Translations under genes and position numbers: made by a program
Notes under the pieces: generated by a model
Database searches by the model: none
The model's input: the letters and a program-made list of their open reading frames with translations, nothing else
Told to the model about the DNA's origin: nothing
Origin: Hemileia vastatrix
Taxonomy: Eukaryota > Basidiomycota > Pucciniomycetes > Pucciniales > Zaghouaniaceae
Assembly (NCBI GenBank): GCA_030280995.1
Contig: JASXTE010000005.1
Span: 31,819,501-31,883,500 of the forward strand
Direction: 5' to 3'
Length of the DNA: 64,000 nucleotides
Part shown: in pieces, positions 34,743-43,115 of the stretch
Numbering within the stretch: the first letter of the stretch is position 1
How the letters are laid out: each line of letters opens with the position of its first letter

Positions 34743-34908
34743 TTTTTTTTCTCAGAAATTTTAAAAAATTATTCATTAAGTTCAAGTGAAATAAAAAAAC
34801 TCTTATTTGTCTTTTGAGGAATTTTTTTTAATTTTAATTAAGTAAGTTTTTTTTTAATTTATAATTTTGGGTGTTTGAAAAGTAACAAATTTTTAAGTAG
34901 AAAAATAC

Positions 34909-36904
34909 ATGTCTTTAACTTCAGATTCACCACTTACCTCACTCTTATCTTCTTTAACTTCATTATCATCTTCAAATTCAACTTCTTTTCAATCATCATC
35001 TAAAACATTGACAAAAAATGAACAGTATCAAAATTAAAGAAATTAAAAAAAAAATTTGCTTGGATCAATTATTTAGCCATATTTCAAAAATCAAGTACTA
35101 TAATACTAAAGTTGAAAAAAAAACAATACTTGAAAACGTTACCTGAAAATATACATTATTTAACTGAAACTTGAGATGATGAAGTTAAAGCTGTTATTAA
35201 TAATACTTTCAAACCTCAATTTATTTACGAAAACCATTCTTTTAATGGTTTAAAAGATGAATCATTTAATCAACTCTGCGATCTCATCATAACACTCTAT
35301 CGAATCGCTTTGGTTCGCTTACCTTTAAGGAATAAGAATTTGTTGGGTGGAATCATGATTGGTATTGGATGGAGACCAGGATTCGATAAAGGTTTTTCTG
35401 TCACCGGAAGACCTACGCACAAGGTTGAGAATGTTCCTGCAAGTGAGATAAAAGGTTCAGATACTTCTTTGAAGCACAGAGGGATAGTTCGAGGAAGTGA
35501 TTCAAAGATGACTCAAAGGAAGAACTACTGCTTCGAGTTATGTTTGAGAAGGACTCTAATATAATTCAACAGTAATATTAAAATTCTTAAGATCTCACGA
35601 AGGTTTGGAAACTCAACAATAGAAGATTTAGGATTTAGATATGATTATTGAGAAAATAAAGAAAGATACAATAATAATGATTTTCACTGAGAGTTTTATC
35701 ACTATTAACTATAAATACGTTTTATAATTTAATTCTAAGGAATGTCGAAACAAAAACCCAGCCCCTTTTATATCCTTTACTCCTCCTCGCATTGACATCA
35801 TACTCATTCACCATTCTGCACACCATAACCCATTTAAAATATATATCCGTTACACCTGGACCCTCCTCACTAACATCCGTTAACCCCTTAATTCTTCACT
35901 AACCATTCCGTCCATGCTCACTACCCCTTAATAACCCACAGACATTTCATGAACCTTTTGATGTACTATTATATTAACTATTGCGCTGTGCGTCGCTTAT
36001 TGGAAAAAAGACTAAGACACACTATTGGGAGATTGACTAATTTAGATTTAGAGTTTTAGGCTAGCACAATTGAATAGCGAGTACACAAAGGAAATTCGCA
36101 GTTGCTATGGAGAGTTCCTTTCTGCGCTTTGAGTATGGATTTGAACCCTTTAGTATTGATTTAATGAGCTACTTTTGCCTCGAGTGTCACGTGGCGCGTG
36201 ACATTTTCTCTTGGTATGTTTAAAAATTTTTCTGGATTTTTTAATATCATTTTACTGAATTTAATTCAAATAGGCATATATTCTTTACTTAGATCTTTAT
36301 CTAAAGCTGAATTAGATAATGATTTTCGAAAATGAAATACTTTACCTTCATTTAGTTCATTTCTTGCTCTTCAACTTAAAAAACTCTGTAATAAAGCTTT
36401 TGAAACAAATCATGAAGTTGCTACGAAACTCGGAATACCAAATTGGTGCAACTCTGAATGGGAAGATATTAGCAGTGATTATCTAATGTTTTCAAATGTT
36501 ATAATCACTCATTCTGGATTTCATAACCAAATTCACACGACTCAAATGATGCCAATTACCTCACTTATGGACTTTTCACATATATTAATCCTATCACTGA
36601 ACAACCTATTCTTTCACCTGCAAGAATTAAAGGACATGGATTGTATTTTCCGGATCATAGATGTATAATCTATTTTGGATTAGGAAATGGAATCATCAAA
36701 ACAGTTTGGAATTCTTCTTACAATAATCACCAAACCACAAAGGCTCCTCCAGGTTTGAAATCTTGTCAAGAATTCACACATTTGGGTTGCTCTTTCCAGA
36801 TCAGTCAAAATTTAATCCAACAAAAAAACAAGTTAAAAAAACAAGTAAAAGGTAACAAATTTAAAAATTCTTTAGGTATATCTAAAAAGTATGGGGATTC
36901 TTAG
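34909..36904 (+). pseudogene. Tet-like 2OG-Fe(II) oxygenase pseudogene, split by a solo LTR
   Basis: A start MSLTSDSPLTSLLSSL at 34909 is followed by stops. Coding similarity resumes with INNTFKPQFIYENHSFNG and NLLGGIMIGIGWRPGFDKGF up to the LTR at 35399. After the LTR come KLGIPNWCNSEWEDISSD, FSNVIITHSGFHN, a frameshift near 36525, TYGLFTYINPITEQPILSP, HGLYFPDHRCIIYFGLGNG, NNHQTTKAPP and HLGCSFQISQNL, ending at 36904. Order and wording fit the Tet-like 2OG-Fe(II) oxygenase family found in many copies in rust fungi. This assignment is from recalled family features, not a search. The expected HxD iron-binding region is altered and the gene is dead. Confidence 0.6.
35399..36203 (-). repeat. solo family C LTR, minus orientation, TSD TTTTC
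   Basis: It is the reverse complement of 17207-18012, 805 bases, from TGTCACCGG to GCGTGACA. The bases TTTTC occur directly before (35394-35398) and after (36204-36208), a 5-base duplication that proves an independent insertion followed by LTR-LTR recombination. It interrupts the Tet-like pseudogene after GWRPGFDKGF. Confidence 0.9.
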
Positions 36905-37206
36905 AGTCACCAAATATTTAATATTCTTCCATAAATTTTTAATAAATAAATATGATATTTCAATTTATGAAATTAAAGTAATGGGCCAACGACCCTGTGT
37001 TGTATATAAGGTAATAATGATAACATTAATTTGTTTCATGGGGTTCCTCTAGCCTATACCTGTGGAAAGTCCCAAACCTAGTTTCTGGACTTGATCTGCA
37101 TTTTGGCATGAGGAATTGTCATTACTTTAAAAGTAGTAAATTTGACATATCTTAATTATAAATTAATTAATTTATGTAATTATATTAAATTTTGATGACA
37201 TTCACC
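36905..37206. other. AT-rich spacer
   Basis: No gene or clear repeat is seen here. Confidence 0.5.
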
Positions 37207-37530
37207 CTTTAATTCAATAAAATGCAGGGGAGGGTATTGCCAATTTTTTAAATCTGACATGTGAAATTGATGACTTATAAAAAATGTGGTGGTACCCACC
37301 CCTTGTTTCAATAAAATTCAGGGGAGGATATTGCCAATTTTTTAAATCTGACATGTGAAATTGATGACTTAGATAAATTTGGTGGTACCCTACCCTTTTT
37401 TCAATAAAATTCTAGGGGAGGGTATTGCCAATTTTTTAAATCTGACATGTGAAATTGATGACTTAGAAAAATTTAGTGGTACCTACCCCTTGTTTCAATA
37501 AAATTCAAGGGGAGGTATTGCCAAATTTTC
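37207..37530. repeat. 94-base tandem repeat, about 3.4 copies
   Basis: GGGGAGG followed by TATTGCCAA and TTTTTTAAATCTGACATG recurs at 37227, 37321, 37415 and 37509, an exact 94-base spacing. Each unit contains GTGAAATTGATGACTTA and CAATAAAAT. Function is unknown. Confidence 0.85.
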
Positions 37531-37569
37531 AAAAGAGATATTGAATTTTATTGACTTAGAAGTATTTAG

Positions 37570-37740
37570 ATAAGAAAACTTATTGACTTGAAAGTAAAGA
37601 TAGAAAATTTTTATTATATTTTCAAATTTTTGTCAAAATAAAAGTATAAGCAAACTTATTGACTTGAATGTAAAGATAGAAAAATTGTATGATATTTTGA
37701 AAAATTTGTCAAAGATAACGTACTATATTCAAGACCTTTT
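37570..37740. repeat. 76-base imperfect direct duplication
   Basis: AAACTTATTGACTTGAA followed by GTAAAGATAGAAAA occurs at about 37578 and 37654. It is AT-rich and lies just after the 94-base array. Confidence 0.55.
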
Positions 37741-37872
37741 ATAAGTCAGCATATAAGAAAATATTACCAAAAAGAAATCAAACAAAATTAAATTAACTAG
37801 AAAAACAAATTATCAATTGAAAAGGTCAAGTAATTTTTTAATATGCTCATAAGATTGGCCATTTTTTACACA

Positions 37873-39110
37873 TTACATAATAAAATCTTTTTTTTTAAAA
37901 CTCTCTTGTTTTTCCAATTCACAAGTAGCCATTTCTCTTTGAAATTGACGGTCATTTACTGTTTCCATCTTCTCTGCCTAAAATTTTTTTTCTTCCAAAT
38001 CTAAGGCTTGCTGATCTTTCCTTAGCATACGATCATACTTCATCTTCTCAAAGTCAAGGGCATTTTTTGCAATAGTTGATTTTGCTTAGAAAATTAAATT
38101 GAAATAAATAAATAAATGAGTTAATGATTAAGATATATAGTAAACGAATCTTACTTATATCTTTTTTTTCAAAATAATCCTCAAGGGAGCCAAATGAGCT
38201 TGGTGAAGTATTACCACGTTTTAATAGATGGTTTAAGTTCATTGAAGTTGAGGGTCCTCTCTTTAGTTTGGAGTTTGAACAAGAGGCTTCAGGAAGTTCA
38301 TCTAAAGCTGCTTCTAAAGCGGGATTCACATTTCCAGAATCAAGATTGTTTAATGGAGTTTGAGTTTGAGTAGGAGGAGACTAGAAAGAAAGAGAAATTT
38401 AGAGAAGAATTGAAGAAAAAAGAAAAAGTAAACATACATTTAAATTTTGGGCCTCTGAGGATTCAGATCTGCTGCGATATAATTGTTCTACTTGATAGTC
38501 GGGATCATTCTCAGCTGAACTATGGTTAGAAGGTGGAGGGGATTGATAATGTTGATGTACAGGTATTTCAGGAGGATTAATTGATGGTTGAGATCCAGAG
38601 GGTATATTCTTAGTAGTATCGTGTAGAAACCAAGGGTTTACATCAACTCGGGAGCCAAAAAGATTATTCATTTCCTCATAGAAAGGACACATGACATTGA
38701 GCTTTTCAGAAACAGTAGTAATTCCAATCTCCAAATCATCATCTTCAATACCAAATCCAGTTTCATTTGCAGCATGATGAGCCTTTTTATATTTTGATTG
38801 GTAACTCTTAAATCTCTCCTTCATTTTTTTAGGATTGATATTGATTCTCCCCCTTGTTTTCTTCCTTACTTCATTGGCCATCAGTAAGTAGCCATCAACC
38901 TTTAAAGAAGGTGGACTTTTCACATCCAAAACATGCTTCAAAAGTTGATTTTAATTTAAGGAAGTTTATTATGATGAGATAATCATCCTTTTTAAGCTGA
39001 CCTGAACCTGACTTTGATTTTTCAGGTGTAGGGCTTGCTTTACAAGGAGACTTTTGTGACGAAGCAGATTTTTGAGTTACCTTTTGAGATTTGGAATGTC
39101 TGGGAGGCAT
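37873..39110 (-). pseudogene. probable second (Myb/SANT-like) protein of the Harbinger transposon
   Basis: The gene starts MPPRHSKSQKVTQKSAS at 39110. A one-base frameshift near 38940 leads to SLKVDGYLLMANEVRKKT, MKERFKSYQSKYKKAHHAANE and CPFYEEMNNLFGSRVDVNPW. A GTATGT...TTTCTAG intron lies near 38445-38380, then a Ser/Pro-rich exon. A second intron (GTAAGA...TCTAAG, about 38150-38090) leads to a Lys/Glu-rich coiled coil (DFEKMKYDRMLRKDQQAL) with one stop. Harbinger elements carry a Myb/SANT DNA-binding partner with such a coiled-coil end. The position inside the right half of the transposon and convergence on the transposase support this. The homology is inferred, not searched. Confidence 0.5.
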
Positions 39111-39331
39111 TATGAAACTGGCACATAACAAGAAAAAAGATTAAGAGGTAGAAGAAATAAGTAAAAAAGAATGTAAACATACCTGGTCAAAATTTTGAAA
39201 ATGTCAGGAAGGGGTGTGTGCCGAGGATTGATGGGTAGGTAGCGAGGAAGGTCAGTGCGTCACGTGTGACAGGTATGGGGTAAGAAAGGAAGGGATGTTT
39301 TGTGGCCAACATGTGGTTTTGAAAAAAACGG

Positions 39332-40412
39332 TGTGGTCTTCCAACATTGGCAGGGGCCTTTGTTGTGTGATTTGGCGCTGTTTGTGCATGTCTTAATTAA
39401 CATCTGTTAAGGAATTGGGTATTTTTCTGGTTTTATTCCATGGATATTGGGTCTTCAGTTATGTGGGTACTATCATTGGATAGCCCTGGTTTTTCTCTAT
39501 ATTTTATATCTTGTAGACATTTTTCATATTCTGAGTTTTAAGGGGTTATTTCCTCATTTTTCATTTATAAAAGATTGCTGTTTAATTCTGTTTTTTGTGT
39601 TTTACGGGCTAACCTTAAGTCTTAGGGTTAAGTTCTTAATACCATTGGATAGAGCTAATTTTTCTCTATATTTCATGTCTCAATGTTGTTATAGTGAAAT
39701 TCTGTGTTTTAAAGGTTTTAGTAGTTGTAGCTAATTTTTCCAAGTAGATTAGTGGTTTTTGTTGGTTTTCTGGCTTCAGGGAGGCCGGGCCACTACAGGC
39801 GGCATCTCCGACATCGGGCGGCCCGCCCGCCTCTGTTTTAGGAGGTTGGGGAGCGCTCCAGGAGGGTTTTTTATGCAATTTGGCGGTTACAGGCGCCAGA
39901 TTGGTGGGTGCGCATGGGCTCTTAGTTAGTGGTCTGTGTGTACATAGTGAATAAGACAGTTTGGGGCAACCTTAATCATCATACAACCATCCAGAGGTGA
40001 TCTCATTGTTCCTCACTCAGTTTTCACTGTTTTCTGGCCGTTTTTTGCAAGTGAGTTCTTCATTTAACTTAACTTTGGCAACTGTTTTCTCTGTTATAGT
40101 CTTGCAAGCTATAGAAAGTATTCTTGCTGTCTCTGGTGTGTATTTGCAGCCTACATCAAGTATCTTTGCTGTCTCTGGTGTGGACTTTGTTCTACATTTC
40201 AGCTCTTTGGTCTGGTAGTCTATCTGGGGACTACTTTCTTGGCTCATCAAGCAGTCAAGTGTGTTGAAAAGGAGCTTTAGCAAAACAGGAACCAACTTAC
40301 TTTATCAAGTAAATCTCATTCTATTTTTCTAAAGGGACAGGGGATTTTCTCTCTGGTTTTTCTCCAACTCCCTTGGTCAAGGCCTATAGCTAGTACTATA
40401 GGATTGTCTACA
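39332..40412 (+). repeat. 5' LTR of element B
   Basis: It begins TGTGGTCTTCCAACATTGG and ends GGATTGTCTACA, 1081 bases. The pair is at 49221 and a shortened solo copy at 8997. The open frames inside are fortuitous. Confidence 0.92.
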
Positions 40413-40416
40413 TTTC

Positions 40417-40434
40417 TGGCGCCCAACGTGGGGT
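40417..40434 (+). promoter_or_regulatory. primer-binding site, tRNA-Lys type
   Basis: TGGCGCCCAACGTGGGGT lies four bases after the 5' LTR. It matches 17 of 18 bases of the TGGCGCCCAACGTGGGGC site used by retroviruses primed with tRNA-Lys(CUU), the complement of the tRNA 3' end. It primes minus-strand DNA synthesis. Confidence 0.85.
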
Positions 40435-40503
40435 AGAACTTGATAGTTCTTTGGAATCTCTTTTTTCTTTCTTTGGCTCTTTTTGGTGTTTTGGTCAGGA
40501 GGA

Positions 40504-41574
40504 ATGGCTTCTGGTTCTGCTATTCCTGTGGTGACTGTCAGTGGGGGGGATGGTCCTCCTTCTGTGATGGTCAGGGAGTGTGTGAGGATTAAAACTTGGG
40601 ATGGTACCAAGTTTAATGGGGAGGATGTCAAGTGGTTTCTAGAGAAGTATGAAACTGCTGCTGGAGTGGATGGTGCTTCCTACCTGGACATGGTGAAGCA
40701 GATTATCTTCTTCATTGGGGATAGGTCAGTGGAGAAGGAGATTGTGGCCATGTCTGGCTACAAGAAGAGGGATTTGAAATTGTTGTGTAGGGAGATGGTA
40801 GATAGATGGGGTGTCAGGTTCACAATGGTGGATCTGAACAAGGTTGTCAGTGAATGGAAATCTTATGGTGGTGTTGGTAACTTACATAGTTACAGGAAGT
40901 TTCTGCTACAGTTTGATCCTGTGGTGGAATATTTGGTGGAAGTGGAGGAGCTGGCACATGAAAATTCTGCCAAGGATGTTTTTTGGTCTGCCCTGGCTAG
41001 AGATGTCAGGATGGATGTGTTGAAGGAGTTGTCAAGAAAGGAATTGATGAAGACTCTTTCTAATGGGGACCAGAAGTTACCTGCCTTGGATAAGGTGAAG
41101 GAGGCTGTTGAAGCCCATTTGAAGTTATTGGCTGTGGACACCTATCAGGAGGGGTGTGCCAAGTATGTCAGCAAAGTCAGTGAGGCTTTGGCTGAAGAGG
41201 AAGTTAGGGAGAAGAAGGAGGAGAAAAATTTGGTGCAGGTTACCAAACAGGAGAGGTACCCAATGGTGGAGCAGTTGGCTGATCTGACAAAACAGCTGCA
41301 CATTTTTGTCCAGGAGGCCAAGAAGGTTAATAAGGCACCTTCTCAGCCTAGAGAGTTTGAAAGGAGGGCTGGTAGGAGTGATCCTTGGGTTTGCTCTTAT
41401 TGCAGTAGGAGGGGGCACAGGTCCAATGATTGTTGGGCACTGAACAGAGATGTGTCTGAAGGAAAAGTGGAGTTTGATGGCAGGGTTTTTAAGTTCCCTG
41501 AAGGTTCTTTTGTGAAGCCCAGTAAGGGGCAGGCTCCTGTTGATTTGGTCAGCAGAAGGGGTGGTCTCAATTAA
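40504..41574 (+). CDS. gag: gag of element B
   Basis: The intact 356-codon frame starts MASGSAIPVVTVSGGD; an earlier in-frame ATG at 40483 is less likely given the short leader. A capsid region (KTWDGTKFNGEDVKWFLEKY to about residue 260) is followed by a zinc knuckle CSYCSRRGHRSNDC (CX2CX4HX4C) near residue 300. It ends at TAA 41572-41574, and pol follows in the same frame with no other stop until 42727. The product would form the particle shell. Confidence 0.88.
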   Translation: MASGSAIPVVTVSGGDGPPSVMVRECVRIKTWDGTKFNGEDVKWFLEKYETAAGVDGASYLDMVKQIIFFIGDRSVEKEIVAMSGYKKRDLKLLCREMVDRWGVRFTMVDLNKVVSEWKSYGGVGNLHSYRKFLLQFDPVVEYLVEVEELAHENSAKDVFWSALARDVRMDVLKELSRKELMKTLSNGDQKLPALDKVKEAVEAHLKLLAVDTYQEGCAKYVSKVSEALAEEEVREKKEEKNLVQVTKQERYPMVEQLADLTKQLHIFVQEAKKVNKAPSQPREFERRAGRSDPWVCSYCSRRGHRSNDCWALNRDVSEGKVEFDGRVFKFPEGSFVKPSKGQAPVDLVSRRGGLN

Positions 41575-42885
41575 AGGAGGCCAAGGTTTGAGGAGATTCC
41601 TGATCAGGTGAAGTCTTCCGTTAAGGTAGATGAGGACGTCAAGGGAAAGAGGAAGGAGGTCAATAAGGTCTCTTTTTCTACTTCCTTTGGTGGTATGGAG
41701 TTGTATTCTTGTGGTGGACATTCAAGTGGTGAATGCTTGGCTGGTGTTTATGATGTGGAAGCAGGAAAGGTGGGTAGGCCTAAGAGCAGTTCTCAGGCCC
41801 AACCAAAGCCAAATGCTTCAAAGGTGTATCCTAAGCTGAGTGCAGCTAGGAAGAGTTACAGCAAAGAGGAGCTGTACAAGATGCAGAAGGGTATGACTGA
41901 CATGGGCCCCCCTAGTTTTGGTGCATTGGACCTGAATGGTGAGCCAATGCCAATGGAGGTGGATTCTGACTCTGAGGAGGATGTCCCTTTGGCTTCATTG
42001 CCAAAGCCTGTTGGAGTCAGAGGTTCTGGTGAGGGATCTGGGTTGGTTCCTGTTAATGGTAAATCTGTTGGTGGTGCTGGTCCTCAAGAATTTTCTAGGA
42101 CCAAGGTGGTGAAGCAAAGAGCTCACTTTGAGAGGCCAGTAGTGTCTGTTCAAGTTAATGTTATGGACTCTGTCCTGGAAAGGATGAATCAGGGTCAGGT
42201 TTCCCTATCTTATGGGGAATTGTATGCTATCAGTCAAGGGTTGGCTGATAGGCAGAAAAAGTTGTTGACCAGGAGAAGGGTTTCTTCTGGTGAGGTAGAA
42301 TACATTTGTGATTCTGCTGAAAATTTTGGTGAGGGGTTGGAAACTCATTTTTTGGCTCCTCTGGGATATGTCAATGTCACTCTGAATGGCAGGGAGGCAA
42401 GGGCATTGGTGGATTCAGGTTCTCAGATAAACCTGATTTCTTTGTTTGAGGCAACTCATATGGGCCTCTGCATCAAAACTGGTATTGGTGGGAATTTGAG
42501 AGGGATTGGTGGCCATGTCACTGAATTGGTTGGAACTTCAGAGTTTGTGAAGTTAGATGTTGGAGGAGCCTCAGGGAAGGTTCATTTTTACATTGCTAAA
42601 GGTAATGTAAAAGCAGTTTTGGGTGGGCCATTCTTGATGGATTTTCAGGCAAGAATTAATTATCAATTTGATTTGGGAATCAGTTTGGATTTGACTGGTG
42701 AAGATGATTGGAGGCTTCAAATGAAGTGATCATCCCCTGAAGAGGATGGTTGGGAGACTAGGCCTGGTTTATCTTCAATGTGCCAGTGCATGGACTGCTG
42801 CAGGAGAAGGAAGGAAGTGGGTGATGCCTCTGGTTTTTTGGAGTGCGGCTCAGGCTCTATTGAGAGTCTGTCTTTTTTAAAGTAA
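41575..42885 (+). CDS. pol: linker and protease of element B pol
   Basis: The frame is the same as gag across the TAA at 41572; the first ATG is at 41608. A basic and acidic linker with YSKEELYKMQKGMTDMG leads to a retroviral-type aspartic protease with ARALVDSGSQINLIS (catalytic Asp at 42412) and VLGGPFLMDFQARI. A TGA at 42727-42729 follows KLQMK-type residues, and the frame then continues open to about 42885, including a CQCMDCC cluster. The arrangement suggests that gag-pol is made by readthrough of the UAA, or by reinitiation. Confidence 0.8.
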
Positions 42886-43115
42886 TGAGGGCTGATCACC
42901 CTAGTGCTTCAACCTCTCCCAAAGATGAGGAAATCCCAGGTTGTAGTAGGTCAGCTCCCTTGGAGATATACCAAGTGGTTTTTCAATTTTCTCTTTTTAA
43001 TGTTTCTCTTCTCTGCAAGTATTCATCAAGTTTTTTATCAAGTCTTTGTTCTCTCTCAAGATTTTTAATTATTTTGAATTGAAGTTCAAAGAAGAAGATT
43101 GGTTATATATCTTTA
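42886..43115. other. non-coding gap within pol of element B
   Basis: About 230 bases, T-rich, separate the protease and RT frames. In element A the same junction is continuous coding, so this is an insertion or a decayed linker. No clear intron borders were fixed. Confidence 0.45.

Larger units (their letters stand above)
17207..34750 (+). mobile_element. chromodomain Ty3/gypsy element, family C, 3' end lost
   Basis: The 5' LTR is 17207-18012, gag 18090-19276, pol 19292-21605 continued at 30712-31996, then a T/C-rich region with the remains of an antisense gene and a CCACCT repeat. Element E interrupts pol. No plus-strand 3' LTR is found; the only nearby LTR (35399-36203) is inverted and is a separate solo LTR with its own target duplication. 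The right border is set at the end of the CCACCT tract and is approximate. Stops in gag, protease, RT and integrase show that it is inactive. Confidence 0.75.

Noticed and set aside
32955..34817. Open frames of several hundred codons on both strands in the CCACCT tract
   Set aside because: They follow from stop-free units repeated in multiples of three and encode pure low complexity in every frame.
17207..36203. Element with inverted LTRs
   Set aside because: The right LTR has its own TTTTC duplication and interrupts a different gene.
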